A DNA stretch of 24,757 bases from an uncultured Roseburia sp. (GCA_900548205.1 URJS01000032.1:1-24757); one strand, 5' to 3'; shown: positions 6,325 through 14,261, numbered from the stretch's first letter. Notes: generated from the letters alone by a model not told the origin. Numbers and translations are program-made.

Positions 6325-8553
6325 ATGCAGAATGAATGGAGAAGCTTCGTTGGCGGAGCATGGGAGAATGAAATCAATGTCAGAGATTTTATTCAGAAAA
6401 ATTATACGCCCTATGATGGGGATGATTCCTTTTTGGCAGGACCTACGCAGGATACGACCGATTTGTGGCAGGAGGTATTGGAGCTTTCCAGACAGGAGCG
6501 GGAGGCCGGCGGCGTTTTGGATATGGACACCGCGGTTATTTCCACGATTACCTCACACGGACCGGGATATTTAGATAAAGACAAAGAAAAAATTGTGGGA
6601 TTTCAGACGGAAAAGCCGTTTAAGCGTGCGCTGCAGCCGTACGGCGGTATCCGTACGGCAGTAAAGGCGTGCGAGGATAACGGCTATCACGTTGATCCGG
6701 AGGTCGTTGAGTATTTTACGACACATCGGAAAACGCATAATGCAGGAGTGTTTGATGCCTACACAAAGGAGATGCGTGAGTGCCGTTCGGCGCATATCAT
6801 CACAGGACTTCCCGACGCTTACGGGAGGGGGCGTATTATCGGCGATTACCGCCGCGCGGCGCTCTATGGCGTCGATCGTTTGATTGCGGATAAGCAGGAG
6901 CAGCTCGATACAACGCGCACGATCATGTATTCGGATGTGATCCGTGAGCGTGAGGAGCTCTCCGAGCAGATCCGTGCGCTTAAGATGCTTAAGGAGCTTG
7001 CGAAGATTTACGGGTGTGAGATAGCAAAGCCCGCGACGAATGTGAGGGAGGCGACACAGGCAGTTTATTTTGCGTATTTGGCAGCAGTCAAGGAGCAGAA
7101 CGGCGCGGCAATGAGTCTCGGCCGTACGTCGACCTTCCTTGATATTTATGCGGAGCGCGATCTGAGAGAGGGTACGTTTACAGAATCGGAGATTCAGGAA
7201 ATCATCGATCAGTTTGTGATGAAGCTGCGCTGCGTGAAATTTGCACGGACGCCGGAGTATAATGCTATTTTTGCGGGGGACCCGACCTGGGTAACGGAGT
7301 CGATCGCAGGAATTGGCGTGGACGGCAGACATATGGTAACGAAGATGTCTTACCGTTACTTAAATACGCTCAATAATATCGGAGCTGCGCCGGAGCCGAA
7401 TATGACGGTGCTCTGGTCCGTGCAGCTGCCGGAGAATTTTAAGCGTTTCTGTGCCAAGACGTCGATTGCGCATTCGGCGGTCCAGTATGAGAATGATGAT
7501 ATTATGCGTGTGGTCCATGGTGATGATTACGGCATTGCCTGCTGTGTATCTTCGATGAGAATCGGTAAGGAAATGCAGTTTTTCGGTGCACGCGCCAATC
7601 TTGCAAAATGTCTGCTCTATGCGATCAACGGCGGTGTAGACGAGATTTCAGGAAAGCAGGTCGGACCGAAATACCGCCCGATCACCTCGGAGTATCTGGA
7701 TTATCATGAGGTGTGGGATGCTTACAGGGATATGATGAAATGGCTTGCCGGCGTGTACGTCAATGCACTCAATATCATTCACTATATGCATGATAAATAT
7801 TGCTATGAGAGGCTTGAGATGGCGCTTCATGACAGGCAGGTGCGCCGTTGGTTTGCGACGGGAATCGCAGGTTTTTCTGTGGTTGCGGATTCTTTATCGG
7901 CGATTAAATATGCGAAGGTTAAGCCGATTCGTGACGAGAATGGCATAGCGGTGGATTTTGAGATCGAGGGAGACTTCCCGAAATACGGGAATGATGATGA
8001 CCGTGTCGATGAGATCGCCAAGGAGGTGTTGCACACCTTTATCGGATATATTAAGGGAAACCACACCTATCGCGGCGGGATCCCGACAACCTCGATCCTC
8101 ACGATCACCTCGAACGTTTCCTATGGGAAAAATACGGGGGCAACGCCGGATGGAAGAAAGAAGGGCGTCGCATTTGCACCGGGCGCAAACCCCATGCACG
8201 GGCGTGATACGCATGGAGCAGTCGCTTCACTTGCGTCGGTAGCCAAGATGCCGTTTATGGATTCACAGGATGGTATCTCTAATACCTTTACGGTTGTGCC
8301 GGAGGCGCTTGGAAAGGATGAGGAGAGTGCACAGAACAATCTGGCTGCAATGCTGGACGGTTATGTGGAGAAGGGCGGGCATCATCTGAATGTCAATGTG
8401 CTCAAGAAGGAGACGCTTTTGGATGCGCAGAAGCACCCGGAGCAGTATCCGCAGCTTACGATCCGTGTATCCGGTTATGCCGTGAACTTTATCAAGCTGA
8501 CGAAGGAGCAGCAGGATGAGGTGATCGCGCGTACGTTCCATGAGATTATGTAA
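6325..8553 (+). CDS. pflB: Formate C-acetyltransferase (pyruvate formate-lyase)
   Basis: A glycyl-radical enzyme that converts pyruvate and CoA to acetyl-CoA and formate in the cytoplasm of anaerobes. The 742-residue length fits the family. The adjacent active-site cysteines are Cys406 and Cys407, in YGIACCVSSMR. The glycyl-radical motif RVSGYAVNF near the C-terminus places the radical at Gly717. The start is well supported by AAAGGAGG 9 nt upstream and by the family N-terminus (WRSFVGGAWENEINVRDFI). Its activase follows 218 bp downstream. Expression is under two promoters, one gated by a ZTP riboswitch. No frameshifts or missing key residues are seen. Confidence 0.98.
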   Translation: MQNEWRSFVGGAWENEINVRDFIQKNYTPYDGDDSFLAGPTQDTTDLWQEVLELSRQEREAGGVLDMDTAVISTITSHGPGYLDKDKEKIVGFQTEKPFKRALQPYGGIRTAVKACEDNGYHVDPEVVEYFTTHRKTHNAGVFDAYTKEMRECRSAHIITGLPDAYGRGRIIGDYRRAALYGVDRLIADKQEQLDTTRTIMYSDVIREREELSEQIRALKMLKELAKIYGCEIAKPATNVREATQAVYFAYLAAVKEQNGAAMSLGRTSTFLDIYAERDLREGTFTESEIQEIIDQFVMKLRCVKFARTPEYNAIFAGDPTWVTESIAGIGVDGRHMVTKMSYRYLNTLNNIGAAPEPNMTVLWSVQLPENFKRFCAKTSIAHSAVQYENDDIMRVVHGDDYGIACCVSSMRIGKEMQFFGARANLAKCLLYAINGGVDEISGKQVGPKYRPITSEYLDYHEVWDAYRDMMKWLAGVYVNALNIIHYMHDKYCYERLEMALHDRQVRRWFATGIAGFSVVADSLSAIKYAKVKPIRDENGIAVDFEIEGDFPKYGNDDDRVDEIAKEVLHTFIGYIKGNHTYRGGIPTTSILTITSNVSYGKNTGATPDGRKKGVAFAPGANPMHGRDTHGAVASLASVAKMPFMDSQDGISNTFTVVPEALGKDEESAQNNLAAMLDGYVEKGGHHLNVNVLKKETLLDAQKHPEQYPQLTIRVSGYAVNFIKLTKEQQDEVIARTFHEIM

Positions 8554-8578
8554 GGGAAACCGGAAAGAGGGAACGGAG

Positions 8579-8712
8579 GAGAGGTATCTGCCGAAAGGGG
8601 ATGCCTCTCACTTGCTCTATAGGAAACTTTGTTCCCTATAAAGCAACCTCCTTCGGGGGAACGCACTGCGGCGGAATGGAACTGTTTCGCTGAAGCGACC
8701 AGCCGCAGGCGG
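8579..8712 (+). repeat. Hairpin-rich spacer between pflB and pflA
   Basis: Three stem-loops lie back to back: 8579-8588 with 8600-8609 (10 bp, one G-U); 8612-8623 with 8635-8646 (11 bp, one mismatch); and CTGCGGC (8666-8672) with GCCGCAG (8702-8708), which encloses a small TCGC/GCGA hairpin (8687-8698). No credible gene lies here. Such dense palindromes in a 218-bp spacer suggest a dispersed palindromic element or an mRNA processing and stability region that sets different pflB and pflA levels. Confidence 0.5.
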
Positions 8713-8736
8713 AGAATCTCGCAAGCGAGATTCTTT
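8713..8736 (+). terminator. Attenuator-like terminator before pflA
   Basis: AGAATCTCG (8713-8721) pairs perfectly with CGAGATTCT (8726-8734) around a 4-nt loop and is followed by TTTGTTAATTT. It lies between pflB and pflA without a clear new promoter after it. It probably lets only part of the transcription continue, giving much less activase than enzyme. Confidence 0.6.
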
Positions 8737-8771
8737 GTTAATTTAGAGAAAAAGAAGCGGGAGGAAAAGAA

Positions 8772-9548
8772 ATGGGCAGGATTCATTCAGTGGAAACCTT
8801 TGGAACGGTGGACGGACCGGGCGTGCGCTTTGTCGTGTTTTTTCAGGGGTGCCCGATGCGCTGTCAGTACTGTCATAATCCTGATACATGGCGGGCAGAT
8901 GCAGGGGAGGAAATGAGCGCGGACGAGCTTTTGTCCCGTTTTGAGAGAAATCGTTCGTTTTATAAGACGGGCGGCATCACTGCAACAGGCGGCGAGCCGA
9001 TGATGCAGCCGGAGTTTCTGACAGAGCTTTTTACAAAGGCAAAGGAGCGCGGGATTCACACCTGCCTTGACACGTCGGGTATCTTGTTCCCGGGAACGAC
9101 TTCTATGGCAGAGGCTTCTTATCAGGAGCGTCTGGTACAGATCGACGCACTGCTTTCGGTCACTGATCTTGTGATGCTTGACATCAAGCATATGGAAGCA
9201 AAGGCGCACCGGAGCCTGACGGGACACGGAAACGAGAATGTGCTTGCGTTTGCAAAATATTTGGAGGGGAAGAAAAAAGATGTCTGGATCCGCCATGTCG
9301 TTGTGCCGGGCATCACATTTGATGAGAAGGCGCTGACGGAGCTGGGACAGTTTTTGGCAACGCTCTCCAATGTAAGGAAGCTGGAGGTACTGCCGTATCA
9401 TGCGCTTGGAAGGGTAAAATATGAGAAGCTTGGCATGGACTATGTGCTGAAGGATACGCCGCAGCTTACCAAGGAGCAGGCGAAGGAGGCGGAGCGCATT
9501 ATCCGGGCGGCGTGGGGCAAAGCGGAAGCGGCGCCCGAATCCGTCTAA
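8772..9548 (+). CDS. pflA: Pyruvate formate-lyase-activating enzyme (radical SAM)
   Basis: The activase uses S-adenosylmethionine and a [4Fe-4S] cluster to place the glycyl radical on PflB. The cluster motif CPMRCQYC gives Cys27, Cys31 and Cys34; the N-terminal HSVETFGTVDGPGVRFVVFFQGC is typical, and TATGGEP follows at about residues 70-76. The 258-residue length is slightly longer than usual because of an insert after the TSGILFPG segment. A GGGAGG site lies 8 nt before the ATG. The stop codon TAA (9546-9548) touches the first base of a 54-bp repeat that marks an insertion. Confidence 0.96.
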   Translation: MGRIHSVETFGTVDGPGVRFVVFFQGCPMRCQYCHNPDTWRADAGEEMSADELLSRFERNRSFYKTGGITATGGEPMMQPEFLTELFTKAKERGIHTCLDTSGILFPGTTSMAEASYQERLVQIDALLSVTDLVMLDIKHMEAKAHRSLTGHGNENVLAFAKYLEGKKKDVWIRHVVVPGITFDEKALTELGQFLATLSNVRKLEVLPYHALGRVKYEKLGMDYVLKDTPQLTKEQAKEAERIIRAAWGKAEAAPESV

Positions 9549-9601
9549 AATATGACATAAGCAAAAATCCTCTGCATACAATGTAAAAACAAGTAGTGCA
9601 G
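9548..9601 (+). repeat. Left copy of the 54-bp direct repeat flanking a 1.9-kb insert
   Basis: An exact 54-bp match to 11436-11489; corresponding bases lie 1888 bp apart. It includes a sigma-E-like promoter (ACATAA at 9555-9560, 14 bp, CATACAAT at 9575-9582) copied from the spoIIID upstream region. In this copy the right arm of the spoIIID-upstream hairpin is lost after TGCAG, so this looks like the derived copy. A transcript begun here would meet the terminator at 9619-9641 after about 50 nt. Confidence 0.9.
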
Positions 9602-9618
9602 AAGAATGTTGAGTGATG

Positions 9619-9641
9619 AGCCGAGCGATAGCTCGGCTTTT
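9619..9641 (+). terminator. Hairpin terminator inside the insert
   Basis: AGCCGAGC (9619-9626) pairs with GCTCGGCT (9631-9638) around GATA and runs into TTTT (9638-9641). It would stop transcription coming from pflA or from the repeat-borne promoter and isolates the inserted gene. Confidence 0.7.
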
Positions 9642-10042
9642 GCTGACATAAGAGGTTGCTCGCGAAGCATGTCGGCTAGTTGTTGTATTATGGTGGGTAT
9701 TTTTAGCTGAGATAGGTAGTGAGAAGGAAGCTTGGGAGCCATGATAAATGGGCAGCCGGGTTGAAGGAGAAAGAAGCAGAACCTTCATTTATGGTTTTGA
9801 TGAATAACCATCGGATTATTTCAAAATATTTTCTCATAATTAGGACAAGGGTTAAAGATTAGGTAATTCAGGACATAGTAAGCTAAGGTATAAAAGAAAG
9901 TTTAAAGGCTGATACCTTACCAATATACTATTACATAAGGCAGGAAATTCTTTTTATAGTTTGTTCGCTTGTATTATCATGGACGATGGGATAAACTTAG
10001 TCATAGAAAGTTATTGTTTAGGTATAGGATTTAAGTGTAGAG
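9642..10042. other. AT-rich stretch without a gene, with one nested hairpin
   Basis: A nested hairpin is formed by GCTGACAT (9642-9649) and ATGTCGGC (9669-9676), with TGCT/AGCA inside. The rest, to 10042, is AT-rich with no convincing reading frame, and I could not find a confident promoter for the gene at 10043. Base composition differs from the flanking pfl and spoIIID genes, consistent with inserted DNA. Confidence 0.5.
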
Positions 10043-11437
10043 ATGAAAGTAGGTGTGGATTTGAATTTAGGGACAGAGAATGAGGCATTAGAATTTAAGA
10101 AATCAACAGGTGAATTAAAAGAAGCGATGTATTCAATCTGTGCCATATTAAATAAGCACCAGAAGGGAGAGCTGTACTTTGGTGTAAAGCCGGATGGAAC
10201 ACCTGTTGGACAGGTTGTGACGGAAGAATCTTTACGGGAAGTCAGCCAGAAGATCAAGAATCATATTGAGCCAAAAATCTATCCGGAGATCAATAAAGTT
10301 GTTTTGGATGGACGGGATTGTATTCATGTGAAATTTTCCGGTGAACAAGTACCGTATTTTGTATATGGTGTGGCAAAAATCAGAGTGGCAGATGAAGATT
10401 TGACGATGTCTCCGGAAGAAATTACAAGCTTGATTTTAAGGAGTGGGCGGGAAGGGAACCGCTGGGAAAATCTCGTGTCCAATAAAACGGTTCGTGATGT
10501 GGATGAAGAATTATTAAAGAAGTATACAATTCAGGCACACGATGTTGGGCGTATTGCAATTTCGTATACAGATAAGAAAACAGTTTTGAATCAGTTGGAG
10601 TTGACGGATGGAGACAAACTCTTGAATGCGGGAAAAGCACTTTTTAGTGATGACCTGATCCAGGATGTGCAGATGGCAATTTTTGCGACAAGCGAGCGTT
10701 TGACTTTTAATGACATTCAGCGTCATCACGGTCCGGTTTTAAAGCTTGTAGATATTGCGGAAAGCTATATTAAAAGTAATATTCATTGGAAAGTAGAGTT
10801 TACAGGAGCGCGGCAGAGAACTGAGGTGCCGGAGATTCCTATGGATGCAATAAGAGAAGCTTTGTTGAATTCTTTTTGCCACAAAGACTATTCGTCAGGA
10901 GAAAGCAATGAAGTAGCAATTTACAAAGACCGAGTGGAAATATATAATCCGGGAAGTTTTCCGGAAGGAATGGAACCGCAGGATTTTATCGACAAGGCAG
11001 AAAGACCAATTCGAAGAAATCCTAAAATTGCTAGAATTTTGTATTATTCAAAAGATATTGAGAGCTTTGGTACAGGTTTAAAACGTATTGTAAATTCTTG
11101 TGAATTGGCAGGCGTCCGGTATGAATTTCAGAAAAAGAGGAGTGGATTTGTAGTTTGTTTTTATCGATCAGAAGCCGGTAAAAAGCCGATAAAAGCCGAT
11201 AAAAAGCCGATAAAAGCCGATAAAAAGTCGATAAAGGCCGATAAAAGGCCGTTGAATGATGAGCGAAAAGATATAATTGTAAAGTATATAGAAGAAAATG
11301 GTTGTATCAGTAACAAAGAAGCGCGTCAATTACTGGGACTTGCAGATTCAACGACGAAACGGTTGTTGCGGGAAATGGTCAAAGAAGGCATTTTAATAAT
11401 GGAAGGTGAAAGGAAAACGAGGAGATACACTTTATAA
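10043..11437 (+). CDS. AlbA_2 / divergent GHKL-type ATPase / winged-helix protein (COG2865-like)
   Basis: Three parts can be seen in 464 residues. First is an AlbA_2 (Schlafen-type) nucleic-acid-binding domain, about 10-125 (ENEALEFKKS, then LYFGVKPDG). Next is a divergent histidine-kinase-type ATPase domain, about 262-375, with the N-box-like segment REALLNSFCHKDY (Glu272, Asn276, His280) and the G-box-like SFGTGLKRI. Then a lysine-rich linker of three heptads, KKPIKAD, KKPIKAD and KKSIKAD (380-400), leads to a C-terminal winged helix (about 405-460). Family members are annotated as predicted transcriptional regulators; the true role is unknown, and related proteins occur on mobile and defence islands. 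The ribosome site is poor. The gene is more AT-rich than its neighbours, lies within a direct-repeat-bounded insert, and its stop uses the first bases of the right repeat. No recombinase accompanies it. Confidence 0.85.
   Translation: MKVGVDLNLGTENEALEFKKSTGELKEAMYSICAILNKHQKGELYFGVKPDGTPVGQVVTEESLREVSQKIKNHIEPKIYPEINKVVLDGRDCIHVKFSGEQVPYFVYGVAKIRVADEDLTMSPEEITSLILRSGREGNRWENLVSNKTVRDVDEELLKKYTIQAHDVGRIAISYTDKKTVLNQLELTDGDKLLNAGKALFSDDLIQDVQMAIFATSERLTFNDIQRHHGPVLKLVDIAESYIKSNIHWKVEFTGARQRTEVPEIPMDAIREALLNSFCHKDYSSGESNEVAIYKDRVEIYNPGSFPEGMEPQDFIDKAERPIRRNPKIARILYYSKDIESFGTGLKRIVNSCELAGVRYEFQKKRSGFVVCFYRSEAGKKPIKADKKPIKADKKSIKADKRPLNDERKDIIVKYIEENGCISNKEARQLLGLADSTTKRLLREMVKEGILIMEGERKTRRYTL
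11174..11247 (+). repeat. In-gene tandem repeat with alternating 11- and 10-bp units
   Basis: Seven head-to-tail units of the type GCCGATAAAA(A) alternate 11, 10, 11, 10, 11, 10 and 11 bp. Two units make 21 bp and encode one KKPIKAD heptad. Gain or loss of one unit would shift the frame and remove the winged-helix domain; gain or loss of a pair keeps the frame. Confidence 0.85.
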
Positions 11438-11489
11438 ATATGACATAAGCAAAAATCCTCTGCATACAATGTAAAAACAAGTAGTGCAG
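11436..11489 (+). repeat. Right copy of the 54-bp direct repeat
   Basis: Identical to 9548-9601. This copy leads directly into spoIIID and retains the full 12-bp hairpin (11453-11464 with 11485-11496) of which the left copy keeps only one arm. It is therefore probably the ancestral site. Confidence 0.9.
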
Positions 11490-11496
11490 GGGATTT
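11443..11496 (+). promoter_or_regulatory. Sigma-E-like spoIIID promoter embedded in a hairpin that masks the ribosome site
   Basis: ACATAA (11443-11448), 14 bp, then CATACAAT (11463-11470) fits the mother-cell sigma-E promoter pattern, as expected for spoIIID. The -10 box overlaps the left arm of a 12-bp hairpin (11453-11464 with 11485-11496, one T-G wobble) whose right arm contains AGGGG (11488-11492), the spoIIID ribosome site. RNA started at about 11477 lacks the left arm and leaves the site free. RNA read through from upstream includes both arms and would hide it, and may also be terminated there. Confidence 0.65.
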
Positions 11497-11499
11497 CGT

Positions 11500-11751
11500 T
11501 TGAAAGGTTATATCGAGGAGAGAGCGATGGAGATTGCCCGCTATATTATTGACAATCATACGACGGTGCGTCAGGCGGCAAAACATTTTGGGATTAGCAA
11601 GAGTACGGTACACAAAGATGTAACAGAGCGTCTGGCGCAGGTCAACCCTTCGCTTGCAGCAGAGACAAGAAAAGTGCTTGATGTCAATAAATCAGAGCGG
11701 CACATCCGCGGAGGACTCGCGACAAAGGAGAAATATTTACACCAGCATTAG
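11500..11751 (+). CDS. spoIIID: Sporulation transcriptional regulator SpoIIID
   Basis: SpoIIID is a small DNA-binding protein that switches genes on and off in the mother cell between sigma-E and sigma-K. The 83 residues match the family closely: YIEERAMEIARYI at the N-terminus, the helix-turn-helix AAKHFGISKSTVHKDVTERL (residues about 27-46), and HIRGGLATKEKY near the end. It begins with TTG: this codon aligns with the start of Bacillus SpoIIID, and AGGGG lies 7 nt upstream. The downstream HD-domain gene starts 24 nt after the stop. Its presence implies an endospore former. Confidence 0.95.
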   Translation: MKGYIEERAMEIARYIIDNHTTVRQAAKHFGISKSTVHKDVTERLAQVNPSLAAETRKVLDVNKSERHIRGGLATKEKYLHQH

Positions 11752-11775
11752 GTGTGACGGAAATGGAGAAGGAAC

Positions 11776-12576
11776 ATGGAGATAAACAGAGAGGTTGTGA
11801 GACAGACATTTAGAAATTATACGGATGCCTATGATTCGTCGGACGAAAAGATACGGCTGAAAATTGCACATACCTACCGGGTCGCCGCATTGTGCGCACG
11901 GATCGCCCGGGCAGAGGGGATGAGCGCGGAGGATATAGAGCTGGCATGGTTGCTTGGCATGCTGCATGATGTGGGACGCTTTGAACAGCTCCGGAGGTAT
12001 GGGACATTTTTGGATGCGGCGTCCATTGACCATGCAAATCTTGGGGCGGATATTTTATTTTTGGACGGGAAAATTCGTGATTATATCGCCGATACGCAGG
12101 AGGATGCGCTGATAGAAGCGGCAATCCGCGCGCATAGCGCCTATCGGATCCCCGAAGGGCTTCCGGAGCGGACAAAACGTCTTGCGCATGTGCTGCGTGA
12201 TGCGGACAAGATTGATATATTAAAGGTGAATGTTGACACTCCAATGGAGATCATTTATGACGTTACGACCGAGGAGCTTAGAAATGCTGTGGTATCGGAC
12301 GCAGTAATGCGAAGCTTTTATGAACATCACGCGACGCTGCGTGAGCTCCGTAAAACAGCGGTTGATCATGCAGTTGGGCATATTTCGCTTGTGTTTGAGC
12401 TTGTATTTGCGGAGAGTATCCGTATCGTTAAGGAGCAGGGCTGTCTGGAACGCCTGCTCAATTTTGAAAGCGATCAGCCAAAAACAGCAGAGCAGTTTGC
12501 AGCAATAAGGCAGGAGCTGACACATTATTTACAGGAAAGAACTACATCAGAATGCATACAGCTTACGGAAAGGTAA
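11776..12576 (+). CDS. HD-domain phosphohydrolase
   Basis: A 266-residue cytoplasmic protein with the HD superfamily metal-binding set: His32 (IAHTYRV), His64-Asp65 (GMLHDVGRFE), further histidines at 86 (DHANLG) and 120 (RAHSAYR), and Asp144 (RDADKIDIL). HD proteins hydrolyse nucleotides or cyclic dinucleotides; the substrate cannot be told here. A GGAGAAGG site precedes the ATG. It probably shares a transcript with spoIIID. Its last 14 bp overlap the end of the convergent gene on the minus strand. Confidence 0.85.
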   Translation: MEINREVVRQTFRNYTDAYDSSDEKIRLKIAHTYRVAALCARIARAEGMSAEDIELAWLLGMLHDVGRFEQLRRYGTFLDAASIDHANLGADILFLDGKIRDYIADTQEDALIEAAIRAHSAYRIPEGLPERTKRLAHVLRDADKIDILKVNVDTPMEIIYDVTTEELRNAVVSDAVMRSFYEHHATLRELRKTAVDHAVGHISLVFELVFAESIRIVKEQGCLERLLNFESDQPKTAEQFAAIRQELTHYLQERTTSECIQLTER

Positions 12577-13222
12577 TGCCTTTCCCCACATTTGGGAAAA
12601 TAAGGGCGGCGGCGCAGTCGAATACAAAGAGCAGCAACAGAATTGTATTCAGACTGCGCCGCCATTTTTCGGGAAGACGAAACCACAGCCGCATCAGGCA
12701 GGGCGAGAGCAGACTGATCCAGAGCACCCCTGCGCAGCCAAAGCCTATTGCAGACCACAGACAGATATATCCGTGAAAATGAAATTGGGTGTTTGAGTAA
12801 TCCCAATAGCGCAGCTGCCAGACGGAATCAAGAAGCCAGCCGATAAAAAGCTCAATTCCCGTTCCAAGAAGCTCAGAGAAAAGAAAAACGGCAGGAATGT
12901 GCAGAAAAATACGGCTAAGAAACGGAGCTTTGTTTGTTCGGCGGCAGGAACTCTTGTGAAAAGCGCCCGGATATGCTTTTGGGGCAAGCAGGAGATGAAA
13001 CAGTACGCCGCCCACGCCGTAGATCGGAAGCCACGGTCCGTAAAAAAATCCGCGGTTGATATAATTCCAGCCACGCAGATACATTAAGAGGACCTCCCAC
13101 AGAAATCCGACGATGGCGCAGAAAAAGAAGAAAAAGATTTCCAGTGAGAGGAGCTGTTTCGTATGTGTCTGCTCCGGTGGGCAGAGTTGTTTAAAATCCG
13201 GCAGAGGGTTTTGCTTATTCAT
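12563..13222 (-). CDS. CmpB-type (PF06541-like) integral membrane protein
   Basis: A 219-residue protein with five or six hydrophobic helices. Family motifs are visible: GFLWEVLLMYLRG, NRGFFYGPWLPIYGVGG, ELFIGWLLDSVW with RYWDYS, and GYICLWSAIGFG. Such proteins are labelled putative ABC-transporter type IV membrane components, but their function is not established. The ATG lacks a clear Shine-Dalgarno site, so the start is uncertain by some residues. It lies 46 bp behind dmkA on the same strand and may be expressed with it. Confidence 0.8.
   Translation of the reverse strand: MNKQNPLPDFKQLCPPEQTHTKQLLSLEIFFFFFCAIVGFLWEVLLMYLRGWNYINRGFFYGPWLPIYGVGGVLFHLLLAPKAYPGAFHKSSCRRTNKAPFLSRIFLHIPAVFLFSELLGTGIELFIGWLLDSVWQLRYWDYSNTQFHFHGYICLWSAIGFGCAGVLWISLLSPCLMRLWFRLPEKWRRSLNTILLLLFVFDCAAALIFPNVGKGITFP
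12567..12585. terminator. Weak hairpin at the convergent gene ends
   Basis: GGAAAGG (12567-12573) and CCTTTCC (12579-12585) form a 7-bp stem exactly where the HD gene and the minus-strand gene overlap. There is no T-run on either side, so it may slow or mark transcript ends rather than act as a strong terminator. Confidence 0.35.
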
Positions 13223-13268
13223 GAAGATAGCATAACCAGTCTGCCGGATAATATGAGAAATAAAATAA

Positions 13269-14180
13269 TTAAAGCGTTACAAAAATACCGCCGATGAGGA
13301 GAGAGATGGAGTATGCGGTCATTAGAACAATGTAGTTCTTTATGGCGGTGAGAAAGGTGGCCGGTTTTTTCTGCTCTTTGCGGAAAATACCGATATTCTT
13401 CTGTACGATCGGGAAGGTCAGAAGATAAAGCAGACAAGCCGGATGCAGCATACCAAGAACTACCATGATACAGGGAGTGAGATATGCGATATAATAGAGT
13501 ACGGCATACAGTGTCAGCGAGTGCTTTAACCCAAGAAAATACGGGAGGGTAAAGCGGTTGACCTTCACGTCAGCGTCCACATCACAGATATTGTTGGCGA
13601 GCATGATGTTTGCAGTCAGACAGGTCGGGATCATACATAAAAGCAGCAGGGTAAGAAGCGGCCATACCTTAAAGGAGAGGCTGACTTCTGAAGGACTGAG
13701 AGAATAGGTAAGAAACGTTCCCTCAGGCATGTTGATGTAGAGCAGCAAAAACGGGGTAAGGATACCCTGGAAAACGCCGGAGCAGACCTCTCCAAACGGC
13801 AGTCTGGAAATTGGAAGCGGTCCGTAAGTATAACACACACCGCATAAAAAGCAGAGAGCGCCGACGAGAAGCACGACAATATCAGTGCAGTAGGCGAGGT
13901 AAAGCCCAAGCGCCGTGCTGATCGTGAACATTACAAGGATGATGATCAGTGCAGCGCGCCGTGGGAGCGGGAGCATTTCCGGATAATCTTTGCTGTCAAT
14001 ATAATTATTGATGGCAGTGGTTGTCAGGTCAAAAATAAACATGGAAGCAAAGAATATGAGCGTCAGCTTGACATTGATGGGCTGCCCTTCGTGAAATAAA
14101 AAGGCAAGCGTCATCAAAAAGGCGAAGACGCTTGTGATTTTTGTCATAATTTCTACATACTTAAAAAATTTCTTGATCAT
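13269..14180 (-). CDS. dmkA: UbiA-family prenyltransferase, DMK-forming (DmkA/MenA-like)
   Basis: UbiA enzymes attach a polyprenyl chain to an aromatic ring in the membrane; this one probably converts 1,4-dihydroxy-2-naphthoate to demethylmenaquinone. Two acidic motifs are seen: NNYIDSKD (residues about 58-65) and NNICDVDADVKVNR (about 196-209), with eight or nine helices around them. ATG 14180 (303 residues) is chosen because AAAGGAG lies just before it; an ATG 21 bp upstream has no such site. It is divergent from ndh2 and makes the quinone that Ndh2 reduces. No naphthoate synthesis genes are in the window. Confidence 0.85.
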   Translation of the reverse strand: MIKKFFKYVEIMTKITSVFAFLMTLAFLFHEGQPINVKLTLIFFASMFIFDLTTTAINNYIDSKDYPEMLPLPRRAALIIILVMFTISTALGLYLAYCTDIVVLLVGALCFLCGVCYTYGPLPISRLPFGEVCSGVFQGILTPFLLLYINMPEGTFLTYSLSPSEVSLSFKVWPLLTLLLLCMIPTCLTANIMLANNICDVDADVKVNRFTLPYFLGLKHSLTLYAVLYYIAYLTPCIMVVLGMLHPACLLYLLTFPIVQKNIGIFRKEQKKPATFLTAIKNYIVLMTAYSISLLIGGIFVTL

Positions 14181-14232
14181 GAGAACTCCTTTAGCCAGCA
14201 TTATTTTGCAGTCGTAAAATATCTGCCAATGG

Positions 14233-14261
14233 ATTTTAGCATTCTATCGACAAAATTGCAA
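14233..14261 (-). promoter_or_regulatory. Promoter for dmkA (minus strand)
   Basis: Read on the minus strand, TTGCAA (14256-14261), a 17-bp spacer and TAAAAT (14233-14238) lie about 50 bp before the dmkA start. Confidence 0.65.

Noticed and set aside
9545..9742. 65-residue minus-strand frame with a hydrophobic end, crossing the left repeat
   Set aside because: Its codons are made of the terminator, the nested hairpin and the 54-bp repeat; structured DNA explains it better than a protein.
8787..9788. 333-residue frame on the minus strand
   Set aside because: It lies opposite pflA, shows no recognisable domain, and has the arginine/histidine/leucine-rich look of an antisense shadow of a GC-rich gene.
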